Source of the DNA: Bacillota bacterium | Lineage (GTDB): Bacteria > Bacillota > Clostridia > Peptostreptococcales > Anaerovoracaceae | Direction of reading: 5' to 3' | Length of the DNA stretch: 62,929 bases | Assembly (NCBI GenBank): GCA_022793795.1 | Contig: JAAWDM010000017.1 | Location: forward strand, 1-62,929 | Part shown: positions 52,498 through 61,012 of the stretch, in pieces | Layout: every line of letters starts with the position of its first letter | Position numbering within the stretch: the stretch's first letter is position 1 | Notes under the pieces: generated by a model | Databases searched by the model: none | What the model was told of the DNA's origin: nothing | The model's input: only the letters and a program-made list of their open reading frames with translations | Program-made: the position numbers and the translations under genes

Positions 52498-52723
52498 AGT
52501 CATCCAAAATTAAGATTTTTTGCCAAAAATGTATACTGCACAGCCTTAATTTAAATTTATAAAGGAGAAAAGAGCCAAAAAACACCGAAAATTAGAAGAA
52601 TTTTCGGTGTTTTTACCTTGTATACAGAAAAAAGTCTACATTTTTGAGCGCGCTCTCTAATTTCAGTTGACTTTTTAAGATCCTGTTGAACATAGAATTA
52701 AATTTTTTATTTTTTGGATGACT
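52498..52723 (-). repeat. Structured ~220-bp repeat, copy B (inverted relative to copy A)
   Basis: A 226-bp element with ends AGTCATCCAAAATTAAG and TTTTTGGATGACT, inner inverted pair CAAAAATGTATACTGC (52529) with CTACATTTTTGAG (about 52636-52648), and a central strong hairpin. Its reverse complement aligns with 6857-7073 across both arms. Conserved blocks are AAAAAGTCAAC, CTCAAAAATGTAGA, GCAGTATACATTTTTG and the ends. It begins 20 nt past the sigma-54 activator stop and ends 10 nt before the DUF4026 stop codon, so it fills almost the whole convergent gap. Confidence 0.7.
52582..52614. terminator. Intrinsic terminator inside repeat copy B
   Basis: ACACCGAAAATT, loop AGAAG, and AATTTTCGGTGT form a perfect 12-bp stem with T-runs outside on both strands. 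It serves the convergent sigma-54 activator and DUF4026 genes. Confidence 0.88.
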
Positions 52724-52733
52724 TTCTCATAGT

Positions 52734-53996
52734 CTAATTCAATTCGTCATTATAGGCGGTCGGAAATGCCTCCATTAGATACACATCGTCCGGAGAAATC
52801 CGGTACTCCGGAGCGAAAATCAGCCAGTCTGTAATCTCTTCGAAGCCATATCGGCCAGTCGCCCCCTCATGAAGCCCTGCGATATAATAAGGCTCCTGGG
52901 TCAGTCTCGCCTCAAAATGGGTACCATCCTCGCACAAATCTAAGAGTTCAAACCATATATGCTCCCTCTCGTTGGTCTCATCCCGATACTGAGGATCTAC
53001 CTGTAAACCCACCTTAATGAGGATCTGCACATTCCCATCCTTCCAAGCCCGTGTCATATAGGAAATTCGCTCTGCAGCCAGCGCTTTCATCCGGTCCGTC
53101 TCCTCATTGGACAACCAATACAGCGGATTTTCTGCCAGTAGCTTATCATGAATGGACACCGGCTGATATTTTCCCTTTTTAAAGGCCCGTTCATTCTTAT
53201 ATACAAAGATACAGCTGGTGTCCCCATTGTGACCCTCCTGCCGATCATTAAGTCCCCCTAGCATGTTATTATCATAAAGGGATACCGCTTCCTTCCATGG
53301 AACCAGCGTCACGACTAAATCCACCCGATTGGAAAGTCGTCCTAAAAACAGAGGCGCCTTTGGTTCCAGTCTCTCCATTTCCAAAAGCCTGCTAGCCAGA
53401 TTCGAAATTACATGGTAATGGGACTGATATGTATTGGCATTGGAATCGATAATTTCTAATTCTGTTATACCGCAGCGGCTAAGCCCATGGGTGTGAAGCC
53501 ATACACGTCCATCTTCACCTCCTACTGCCTGCACCGTAAAGATATAGTTTGGAGACGGATGAATCTGAGATGCCGCCTGGAGGCTGACCCACATAGGGGA
53601 AAGAATCTTTTCAGAACTGTCATCCAGTACGCCCAGTTTATCAGGCAACATAGCATCTAACAGTTTTAACTGGGCATGATAAGAGGCAAGAGGATCATCT
53701 CCAAACTCCATAGATGTCACAAGGACACACTTCGCCGTCTTTAAAGCCTTAAAATCCAGATCAGGGAAAATATGCTGCACCCGATAAAACTCTGGTACTG
53801 TAAACTCCTCTGGCCAGGCCTCCATGGTATAGGTATCGCCTAAAACATCGGCTTGAACCACCATCTTGCCATCTTCCAGAAAACTTGTCCTGATTTCAAT
53901 GCCTTCTGCTCCTTTCAGGCGATCCAGCACATCATTCGGGTTCAAAATATCCTTTTCCTCCAACGGAATTCCTAGCATAAACGATTTTTCTTTCAT
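52734..53996 (-). CDS. DUF4026 family protein with C-terminal DUF2314-like domain
   Basis: A 420-residue soluble protein. The N-terminal two thirds match the DUF4026 pattern (MLGIPLEEKDILNPNDVLDR, FPDLDFKALKTAKCVLVTSM, VGGEDGRVWLHTHGLSRCGI). The last 130 residues (EHIWFELLDLCEDGTHFEAR, YFFE-like EEITDWLIFAPEYRISPDDV) recall DUF2314. The function is unknown. The paired THGL and SRCG motifs could be metal sites, but that is inference. It is monocistronic and divergent from the amidohydrolase-like gene; the ribosome site is weak. Confidence 0.8.
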   Translation of the reverse strand: MKEKSFMLGIPLEEKDILNPNDVLDRLKGAEGIEIRTSFLEDGKMVVQADVLGDTYTMEAWPEEFTVPEFYRVQHIFPDLDFKALKTAKCVLVTSMEFGDDPLASYHAQLKLLDAMLPDKLGVLDDSSEKILSPMWVSLQAASQIHPSPNYIFTVQAVGGEDGRVWLHTHGLSRCGITELEIIDSNANTYQSHYHVISNLASRLLEMERLEPKAPLFLGRLSNRVDLVVTLVPWKEAVSLYDNNMLGGLNDRQEGHNGDTSCIFVYKNERAFKKGKYQPVSIHDKLLAENPLYWLSNEETDRMKALAAERISYMTRAWKDGNVQILIKVGLQVDPQYRDETNEREHIWFELLDLCEDGTHFEARLTQEPYYIAGLHEGATGRYGFEEITDWLIFAPEYRISPDDVYLMEAFPTAYNDELN

Positions 53997-54131
53997 AATT
54001 TCGTATACCCCCTGGTCATTTAACTGAGAAGGAATCTTCTCATAAAATTCTTTTGGTCTTCTTTTTTCAGTATATCATAATCTTCGAATTTATGGTAAAA
54101 TATTTTATAAGACTATGCAAGGAGAAGGATT

Positions 54132-55526
54132 ATGGCATTTGGATTTTTTAAAAAGGCGCAAATCGCTGACACCATATTTTACAATGGTCACATTTACACC
54201 CATGACCCGGATTTTCCATGGGCAGAAGCAGTCTGCTGCACCGATGGACGCATCACTGCAGTGGGAGATTACGAGGCAATGGAATCCATGAAGGGTTCTG
54301 ATACCAAACTCATTGACCTAAAAGGAAAATATCTGTTTCCTGGGTTTATCGATGTATATAGAAGTCCGGTACTAAAAGTCTTTGAGGAGCAATATCTTTC
54401 CCTTACAGACTGCCAGGATAAGGATGACATCCTGGGTAAATTAGCAGACTGGAGTCAAGAACACACGGAAGAGGAAATTCTTTTCGGTTATGGTTTCTTA
54501 GAAGAACTAGCGCCGGATACGCAGGACTTGGATGAATGTGTTTCGGACAAGCCTGTTGTCCTTCTTTCAGCCAGCGGCATAGGGCTTGCTCTCAATTCTG
54601 CGGCAGAGGCCATCGTAGCAGAGACCGCCGAAGAAGAATGTATTGAAGTGATTACCACCGGTTATGTGCTAAACCTTCTCATACCCTTTGACTTCCAAAT
54701 TATCGAGGAGGCGGTTAACACAGAAATCTCTGACCTCTGTGACAAGGGAATCACCACAGTCTTTAACCGCCAGTCGCCAGACTACTTTGAGGGATTGTAT
54801 CAAGACAGTTTAATCGGTATGTACAATGAAGGCTTATTAAAGCAGCGGTTCTTTGGCTCCTATTTTGTCAATCGCCCCCTCAATCCAAGAAGCCTAAATC
54901 ATACCTTGATGCGTAGAAAGACAAGCTGCAACGAAATGGGCGATTATATGAAGGCGCATACCCTGAACCTTTATTTAGATCAGAACAGATGTCCAGTGGA
55001 ATTCTCCCAGGAGGCCCTGAATACCATAATCCTGGAGGTAGCTGACAAAGGGTTCGGTTTCTTTATCGATGCCGTCGGCTATGAAGATTTAAAGGCAGCC
55101 TATCAGGTTGCGTCTCTTCTCCGAAGCAAAGGCTATCGGAATAAAATGGTCATTGCCTCTGACTTTACCTTGCGCCCAGAGGAGGCCAGCCAGCTTGAAA
55201 ACATAGAGGACATTCTCACCACATGGGGTAGCGATATCATGGCAGAACATCCTGTAGTGAGCAACGTATCTTCTGTGGAAGAGGCAATCGATGCATTAAC
55301 AGTAGGCGCAGCGGCCATAATAGGAATGGAAGAGGAGTTGGGTATGATCGAAAAAGGTCGATTGGCTGACTTCGCTATTTTCGACGAAAACCCGCTCAAC
55401 CTGGAGCTGAAAATATTTTCTCGCATCCACGCCGCCATGACAGTCGTCGGTGGCCAGGTGGTCTATGATGCAGAGGAAGATATGATGGAGGAAATGTATA
55501 ACATCCTCTTGACACAGCATTTATAA
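54132..55526 (+). CDS. Amidohydrolase-fold protein lacking metal ligands (probable pseudoenzyme)
   Basis: A 464-residue protein of the YtcJ-like amidohydrolase group: N-terminal ADTIFYNGHIYTHDPDFPWA, AVCCTDGRITAVGDYEAM and C-terminal IEKGRLADFAIFDENPL, TVVGGQVVYD are typical. Yet the metal-binding motif PGFIDSHxH reads PGFIDVYRS (residues 70-78), so both histidines are gone. The later motifs DGHSAWVNS, HAIGDRA and RIEHAQ appear as SASGIGLALNS, IDAVGYEDL and MVIASDFTL, also without His. The frame is intact and well started (AAGGAGAAGG), so it is selected for something other than metal-dependent hydrolysis. Confidence 0.82.
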   Translation: MAFGFFKKAQIADTIFYNGHIYTHDPDFPWAEAVCCTDGRITAVGDYEAMESMKGSDTKLIDLKGKYLFPGFIDVYRSPVLKVFEEQYLSLTDCQDKDDILGKLADWSQEHTEEEILFGYGFLEELAPDTQDLDECVSDKPVVLLSASGIGLALNSAAEAIVAETAEEECIEVITTGYVLNLLIPFDFQIIEEAVNTEISDLCDKGITTVFNRQSPDYFEGLYQDSLIGMYNEGLLKQRFFGSYFVNRPLNPRSLNHTLMRRKTSCNEMGDYMKAHTLNLYLDQNRCPVEFSQEALNTIILEVADKGFGFFIDAVGYEDLKAAYQVASLLRSKGYRNKMVIASDFTLRPEEASQLENIEDILTTWGSDIMAEHPVVSNVSSVEEAIDALTVGAAAIIGMEEELGMIEKGRLADFAIFDENPLNLELKIFSRIHAAMTVVGGQVVYDAEEDMMEEMYNILLTQHL

Positions 55527-55551
55527 CCATCTATAAAATCGGAGGTATCCT

Positions 55552-55992
55552 ATGAAAAAAACAATTATTACATTCCTTGCGGCTTTACTAATATTGCTCA
55601 CCGCAGCCTGCGCAGATGACGCAGAAACCGTGAATCAGACCATTGCAAACCCTGTCCCCTTATCCATGGAAATTCAAATTGAATTTGACGACGCTAGCGG
55701 CGATGGCTATATCAGCCTTCCTGCCACAGACTTCACCGCCGAGGAGGGGCTTTCAGTGTTAGAAGCAACCCAACTATTCTGTATGTCCCACGATATTTCT
55801 ATTTCCACGGATGCAAAGGGCACCTATATTACAGAAATCGGCGGGTTATCAGAAAAGGACTATACAGAGACTACCGGCTGGCTCTATGAGGTCAACGGTG
55901 AATCTCCCTCTGTTGGTGCAAACGAAAAAAAGATAGAAGAAAACGATAAAATTTTGTGGAAATTTGTCGACTTTTCTACAGTTTCATGGTAA
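55552..55992 (+). CDS. DUF4430 domain lipoprotein
   Basis: A 146-residue lipoprotein (signal 1-19, lipobox LLTAAC) with a DUF4430 domain: GLSVLEATQLFCMSHDISIS, YITEIGGLSEKDY, GWLYEVNGESPSVGANEKKI, DKILWKFVDF. DUF4430 is related to the transcobalamin/intrinsic-factor-like ligand-binding fold found on cell-surface proteins. The gene lies 25 nt after the amidohydrolase-like gene and is probably cotranscribed. GGAGG precedes the ATG. Confidence 0.85.
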   Translation: MKKTIITFLAALLILLTAACADDAETVNQTIANPVPLSMEIQIEFDDASGDGYISLPATDFTAEEGLSVLEATQLFCMSHDISISTDAKGTYITEIGGLSEKDYTETTGWLYEVNGESPSVGANEKKIEENDKILWKFVDFSTVSW

Positions 55993-56130
55993 AATAAACA
56001 TATATTCTTCACAATGTTGTGATATGATTTAATAAATTAGATTGGCATCTAAATACATTGATGCAAATATAGATATATAAATTTAATTTTTGCAAACTTT
56101 CCTTCTTTTATTGAATACACACACACTTTC

Positions 56131-56164
56131 AGAAAAACCGCCTCCTTCCAGAGGCGGTTTTTCT
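56131..56164. terminator. Bidirectional terminator between DUF4430 and sortase genes
   Basis: AGAAAAACCGCCTC, loop CTTCCA and GAGGCGGTTTTTCT form a perfect 14-bp stem, G+C-rich at the base of the loop, with T-runs on both sides. Confidence 0.92.
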
Positions 56165-56177
56165 TTTTTGTAACTTT

Positions 56178-57023
56178 TTAGGATTTTTTATCTTTCTTTT
56201 CATCATCGCTTTTTTGCTCAGCAGCACTGTCGTATATCAGCACAGCCTGCAGTACAAATCGTTCCATCTGGGCCCGATCCTCTGTGCAGGTAGACAGGGT
56301 AATCACCTTATCCTTAGATTTTGGTGTTGGCAGAGTTAAACTTTTATTTTCCCGGAATAAGTTCTGCTCTTTTGATAGTTTTAACAGTTCTTTAAACTCA
56401 GACTTTTTTAAAGGAGCCTCATAGGTGATTTCCTCCACTCCAGCCCGATGGACAGAAAAAATCTCATACTTGAGCCATCTCCCTTTTGGCAGCAGGATAT
56501 AGATATAAGGGTGTCCCTTTAGATATTCTTCCTCCATAAACCAGTCTAAATCCCCAAACATGGTGTGATTTCGCATATTATGTCCATAAATAATGCTGTA
56601 AGAATCGGTCATGTCTGATTCATTGCGGCTGTCCAGATAGATACTGCCGGATGCCAAATACTTCTTTTCATAGGTCTTATCTAAATAATAGTAATTATTG
56701 GTACCTTGCAGCAGAGGATAATCCACCACCGTGTCCTCCATGTAAATCCATCCGATAATGTCTTCATTTTTTTCCTGAAGCTCCTCTAAATCCACATAAA
56801 TCGGTGGCCGCTCTTTTCCCTCTTTAATGCCATTACCCACATTGGGATGGGTATATGTAGCGGAGGCATCCTCATAGAAGGCTTCCGCCTCATGGTAAGC
56901 AGCCAGGATTTTTATCACCTGATAGCCGGAAAAAAGCAGAACGATAATACAGCACAGCATCAAGACAATGATAAGCAGTCTTTTCTTTTCCCGACCTTCC
57001 CTTTGTTCTTTCTGTTCGCTCAT
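56178..57023 (-). CDS. srtB: Class B sortase
   Basis: A 281-residue sortase: N-terminal membrane helix (about 15-40), then the class B pattern with DIIGWIYMEDTVVDYPLLQG, His148 in IIYGHNMRNHTMFGD, catalytic Cys246 in TLSTCTED and the nearby Arg (about 255). The C-terminal tail is Lys/Asp-rich. Sortases cut sorting signals (NPxT-type for class B) and attach proteins to peptidoglycan or pili. No protein with a sorting signal is visible in the window, so its substrate is elsewhere. AGGAGAG precedes the ATG, and a GntR gene is 13 nt upstream. Confidence 0.93.
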   Translation of the reverse strand: MSEQKEQREGREKKRLLIIVLMLCCIIVLLFSGYQVIKILAAYHEAEAFYEDASATYTHPNVGNGIKEGKERPPIYVDLEELQEKNEDIIGWIYMEDTVVDYPLLQGTNNYYYLDKTYEKKYLASGSIYLDSRNESDMTDSYSIIYGHNMRNHTMFGDLDWFMEEEYLKGHPYIYILLPKGRWLKYEIFSVHRAGVEEITYEAPLKKSEFKELLKLSKEQNLFRENKSLTLPTPKSKDKVITLSTCTEDRAQMERFVLQAVLIYDSAAEQKSDDEKKDKKS

Positions 57024-57036
57024 ATTCTTTGCTCTC

Positions 57037-57702
57037 CTATTTTAAATTCCAAACCTGTTCGGCCCTTAATCGGGATTGGGTCAGATGATACGAAACCATG
57101 TCGATGGCTTTTTGTTTATCCCTGGACTTAATGGCCTCTAGTATGGCTTGATGCTCCTTAACAATAGATTCTAAAAAGCTCTGTTCATAAAACATGGTCT
57201 TTCCCGTCTTATCCAAATAAACTTTATAGGATCTTAAAACCTGAGCCATAAATCGACTTCTGGTAGCCGTATAAATGCCGTCATGGAAGGTGGTATTCAG
57301 TTCAAGCACCCGCTTACTGTCCTTCTTTTTTGCATAAAACTCCATCAGGTCGCATTGCTCTTCTAAAAATGCAACCTCCTCAGGCATAATTCGCTCTGTG
57401 GCAAGCCCCACCGCCAATTTTTCAAGGGTCTCTCTTACCGCATAAATATCGTCTACATCCTGCTTGGTAAATCCCTTGGCAAAACATCCTCTGTTGGGAA
57501 TATAGTCGATGAGGCCTTCGTTTTCTAACAGTTTAAAGGCTTCCCTGATCGGTGTTCTGCTTACCCTTAGCTCGCAAGCGATCTGATTCTCTTTAATTTT
57601 TTCTCCAATCTCATATTCCCCTTTTAAAATCCGTTCTCTAATAATGTCTGCAATCTCATCGGTAAGTGAAAATGAATTAGAAAACGCTTTCTTCTCTGTC
57701 AT
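57037..57702 (-). CDS. GntR family regulator, FadR/FCD subfamily
   Basis: A 221-residue regulator with an N-terminal winged helix (TDEIADIIRERILKGEYEIG, IACELRVSRTPIREAFKLLE, GLIDYIPNRGCFAKG) and an FCD ligand domain with the metal-binding pattern (LELNTTFHDGIY and later HQAILEAI and SYHLTQSRLR). AGGAG precedes the ATG. It lies 30 nt after the cyclodeaminase-like gene on the same strand, so it may control that gene; sharing a transcript with srtB also looks possible. Confidence 0.92.
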   Translation of the reverse strand: MTEKKAFSNSFSLTDEIADIIRERILKGEYEIGEKIKENQIACELRVSRTPIREAFKLLENEGLIDYIPNRGCFAKGFTKQDVDDIYAVRETLEKLAVGLATERIMPEEVAFLEEQCDLMEFYAKKKDSKRVLELNTTFHDGIYTATRSRFMAQVLRSYKVYLDKTGKTMFYEQSFLESIVKEHQAILEAIKSRDKQKAIDMVSYHLTQSRLRAEQVWNLK

Positions 57703-57732
57703 AATGCTGCTCCTGTGTCTGCTGTTTCTGTT

Positions 57733-58356
57733 CTATAATGATGCTGCCACCTGGGCATAAATCTTTGCTGCCAAAGATTCTGCCTCTACTATAATTTTTT
57801 TGCCTTCCATAAACTTGGCCTTTTCTCCTTCGTCCTTTACATTAGGAAGATTGATCTTAATATTCAGCCACGCGCCCTTAATGCCCGCCAAAAGATTGAG
57901 GGCTGCCACACCCAAATCAGAAGAGGCGTTAGGGTTGGATTTTCCCACCAATTTTTCTGTCAAGCGAAGACCCTCAGCACATAGCTGTAACGTGTCAAAA
58001 GGCACCTGGGTTGCTACCAAAGTGGCATCCGCAATAGCTTTACTTCTAGCTGCTTTCTCTGCTTCGCTCTCCTTTGGCATTTTGTAAGCCTTCGAAACCA
58101 TGGAAAAGGCTTCTGTATCTTTATCGATATAGGTAACCAGCTTTTCATGGAGCTGCCAGGCCTCTTCTTCCACTTCTTTGCAAAGAGCTTCATACTCTGC
58201 ATACTTTGGACGCCCAATGGTTAATTCCGCCACCATGCTGACAAGCCCCACTCCCTGAGCCGCAGAAAGAGCGCTGACTGAGCCGCCTCCCGGCGCTGGC
58301 GCTTCTGACTTTAATATATCCAAATATTCGTTTATCTTCATTTCTGCTATTTTCAT
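57733..58356 (-). CDS. Cyclodeaminase/cyclohydrolase family protein (FchA/FTCD-C type)
   Basis: A 207-residue all-helical protein of the formimino-tetrahydrofolate cyclodeaminase / methenyl-THF cyclohydrolase (FchA) family: EMKINEYLDILKSEAPAPGG, GSVSALSAAQGVGLVSMVAE and LVGKSNPNASSDLGVAALNL. Members release ammonia from formimino-THF, which is formed in histidine, purine or glycine-type fermentations. The ATG at 58356 has AAAAGGAGAA upstream and overlaps the Cys-rich protein stop by 4 bp. No formimidoyltransferase is present nearby. Confidence 0.9.
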   Translation of the reverse strand: MKIAEMKINEYLDILKSEAPAPGGGSVSALSAAQGVGLVSMVAELTIGRPKYAEYEALCKEVEEEAWQLHEKLVTYIDKDTEAFSMVSKAYKMPKESEAEKAARSKAIADATLVATQVPFDTLQLCAEGLRLTEKLVGKSNPNASSDLGVAALNLLAGIKGAWLNIKINLPNVKDEGEKAKFMEGKKIIVEAESLAAKIYAQVAASL

Positions 58357-58511
58357 AATTCTCTTTTCTCCTTTTCTTCGCAAAACATGCGATTACAGCA
58401 GACCTGGCAGTCTCCGCCGCATCCCTGCTTCGGGCGCTTTATCATAAAGCGAAGGGCCAGAAGCGCTGCTACCCCAATGAGCACTAACACCAAAATCGTC
58501 GGCCCATTCAA
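58353..58511 (-). CDS. FeoB-associated Cys-rich membrane protein
   Basis: A 52-residue protein: one membrane helix (residues 6-22, TILVLVLIGVAALLALRFMI), then a Lys/Arg patch and a Cys-rich tail CGGDCQVCCNRMFC. It belongs to the small family encoded just after feoB in Firmicutes and thought to help iron transfer. I chose the TTG at 58511: the ribosome site GGAGGT lies inside the last codons of feoB, 5 nt upstream, and TTGA overlaps the feoB stop. An upstream in-frame start would read into feoB without sense. Confidence 0.8.
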   Translation of the reverse strand: MNGPTILVLVLIGVAALLALRFMIKRPKQGCGGDCQVCCNRMFCEEKEKREL

Positions 58512-59535
58512 AACAGACCTCCAATCATATATACCATCAATGCACAGATCCAAGCGATCACACATTGAAGGATTACCACACCTACAGCCCACTTGGTCCC
58601 AAGTTCTCTCTTAATAGATGTAATCGCAGCTACGCAAGGCGTATATAGCAGTGAAAACACCAACAAGGATGCTGCTGCTATCGGTGTAAGCAATGCTGTT
58701 ATATCCATACCGCCAAGAAGCACAGTCAGGCTGGATACCACACTTTCCTTAGCCATAAATCCAGTCATCAATGCTGTGGAAACTCTCCAATCTCCAAACC
58801 CAAGAGGCGCGAAAACCGGCGCTACCAAACCTGCCGCCATAGCCAGAAGGCTGCTCTGGGAATCGGTCACCACATTAAGCCTGCTGTCAAAGGTCTGTAA
58901 AAACCAAATAACAATGGTCGCGATAAAAATCACCGTAAAGGCTCGCTGCAGGAAATCCTTGGCCTTTTCCCAAAGGAGCTGACCCACATTTTTCATCCCT
59001 GGCATCCGATAATTGGGCAGTTCCATGACAAAGGGAACCGGCTCGCCTTTAAACATGGTTCCGCGCATGAGAAGGGCTGCCACAATGCCCACCAGAATGC
59101 CTGTAAAATACAGACCAATCATGACGATAGCGCTGTGCTTTGGAAAGAATGCAGCTGTGAAAAATCCGTAAATGGGCAATTTGGCCGAGCAACTCATAAA
59201 CGGGGTCAGCAAAATCGTCATCTTTCTGTCCCGTTCTGACGGCAGGGTTCTGCTGGCCATAACGCCAGGAACCGTACAGCCAAAGCCAATGAGCATGGGA
59301 ACAATACTACGTCCGGATAGTCCGATTTTGCGAAGTACTTTATCCATAACGAAAGCCACCCTAGCCATATAACCGCTGTCCTCTAATATGGATAGGAAGA
59401 AAAACAGGGTGACGATAATCGGCAAGAAACTTAAGACGCTTCCCACGCCGCTGAATATGCCGTCGATGACCAAAGACTGCACCACTGGATTGATGCCATA
59501 AGCCGTAAGCGCTCCATCCACAAGCTGGTAAGCCA
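58508..59535 (-). pseudogene. feoB: FeoB C-terminal membrane part, out of frame with its N-terminal part
   Basis: This part carries the FeoB membrane domain: VQSLVIDGIFSGVGSVLSFL, PIIVTLFFFLSILEDSGYMA, the GCTVPGVMASRTL Gate motif, and the second Gate near YTPCVAAITSIKRELGTKWA. It continues the protein begun at 60888, but in another frame: the upstream part reads GIGWLTSLWM where FeoB needs GIGWLTSLVDGALTAYGI. Supplying one G at about 59522 (AGCTTG-GTGGAT) restores a single frame. It is either a real one-base loss or a sequencing error. Confidence 0.85.
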
Positions 59536-60888
59536 GCCGATTCCACTGTCTAAGAGGCCCGCAAGAAAAGTTCCAATGATGCCAAAGGTAAGCCAAAAGA
59601 CCATCGCCATAATTCCAACAAAGGATGGGATGGCCGTATATTTTCCAGTAAGAATCCTATCCATCCGTTCACTTCGCGCATGTTCCTTACTTTCCTTGGG
59701 CTTAATGACAGTGCTTTGGCAAACCTGCTGAATGAAGGCGAATCGCATATCGGCCATGGCTGCGGCCTGATCCATCCCACGCTCTTCCTCCATCTGTTTG
59801 ATGATATGCTCCAGCATCTCTTCTTCGTTTCGATCCAGCTTGAGCCGCTCTAAAATCCTTTTGTCTCCTTCCGCCAATTTGCTGGCAGCAAATCGAACCG
59901 GAATCTGCTCCTTTCTGGCGTGATCTTCAATTAAATGCATCACTCCGTGAAGGCATCGATGGACAGCCCCATTGTGACTGTTTGGATCACAGAAATCTGT
60001 TCTGCCCGGCCGCTCCTGATATTGAGCCACATGAATAGCGTGGTCAATCAACTCTTGAATTCCCTCATTCTTCGCCGCTGAGATAGGGATAACTGGAATC
60101 CCCAACATTTGCTCCATCTCATTCACCCTGATAGAGCCGCCGTTTTTATGTACCTCATCCATCATGTTTAGCGCCAATACCATGGGGATTTCCAGTTCCA
60201 TCAACTGCATGGTCAAATACAGATTCCGCTCTATGTTAGTGGCGTCTACAATATTGATAATGCCTTTCGGCTTGTTTTCCAATACAAATTGACGGGTTAC
60301 AATTTCCTCGCTGGTATAAGGGGAAAGGGAATAGATTCCCGGCAGGTCGGTTACTAAGGTGTTTGTATGACCTTTGATAACACCGTCCTTTCTGTCTACT
60401 GTGACGCCGGGGAAGTTTCCCACATGCTGATTGGAGCCGGTCAACTGATTAAACAGGGTCGTCTTGCCACAATTCTGATTTCCTGCCAAGGCAAAGGTGA
60501 TGGTTTCTCCTGGCGCCAAAGGGTTTCCGTCGGTCTTTACATGATAAATGCCACCCTCGCCTAGACCTGGGTGGTAAGACTTCTCTCTTTTCTCTTTTTT
60601 TGTTTGTTTATCCTGCTTTACCGGTTTGGCTTGCACAGCCTTTGGATTGCCTTCTTCCTTTTTATGTATATCCGTAATTTCTATCTTGTCTGCATCAGCA
60701 ACCCGCAATGTAAGTTCATAACCATGGATTCGAAACTCCATCGGGTCTCCCATAGGCGCCAGTTTCATTAGTTTAATCTCTGCCCCTGGGATTACACCCA
60801 TATCTAAAAAGTGTTGACGAAGCGCGCCGCTGCCGCCTACAGAAGTAATGATTGCACTTGCGCCAATTTCTAGTTCTCGTAATGTCAT
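59431..60888 (-). pseudogene. feoB: FeoA-FeoB fusion, N-terminal part ending at a frameshift
   Basis: Residues 1-75 are a FeoA (SH3-like) domain (LRQHFLDMGVIPGAEIKLMK, FRIHGYELTLRVADADKIEI), a Lys-rich linker follows to about 115, then the FeoB GTPase with G1 GNQNCGKTT, G2 PGVTVD, G3 DLPGIYSL, G4 NMMDE and G5 SAAKNEG, and the first membrane helices (PSFVGIMAMVFWLTFGIIGT). The last 28 residues (after about 59522) are out of frame. A natural FeoA-FeoB fusion of about 793 residues is implied. FeoB imports ferrous iron. Its promoter and a dyad lie directly upstream. Confidence 0.9.
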
Positions 60889-60930
60889 AAGCCCTTCGCT
60901 TCTTTCTCATATCGCTATATATGAAATATA

Positions 60931-60991
60931 TTGGAGAGGAATCGCGAATCTCTCCCAGTATCATTTTACGAGTCTAAGTTGGGGAAGTCAA
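60931..60991 (-). promoter_or_regulatory. feoAB promoter with overlapping dyad
   Basis: On the minus strand, -35 TTGACT (60991-60986), a 17-nt spacer and -10 TAAAAT (60968-60963) precede the start by about 75 nt. GGAGAG-N11-CTCTCC (60953-60931) begins at the predicted transcription start and could bind an iron-responsive repressor. It does not match the usual Fur box, so the regulator is open. Confidence 0.7.
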
Positions 60992-61012
60992 CAAAAAAAT
61001 CCATGTCAAGTC

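Noticed and set aside
59510-59535. Programmed ribosomal frameshift in feoAB
   Set aside because: No X-XXY-YYZ slippery heptamer or downstream stimulatory hairpin at the junction.
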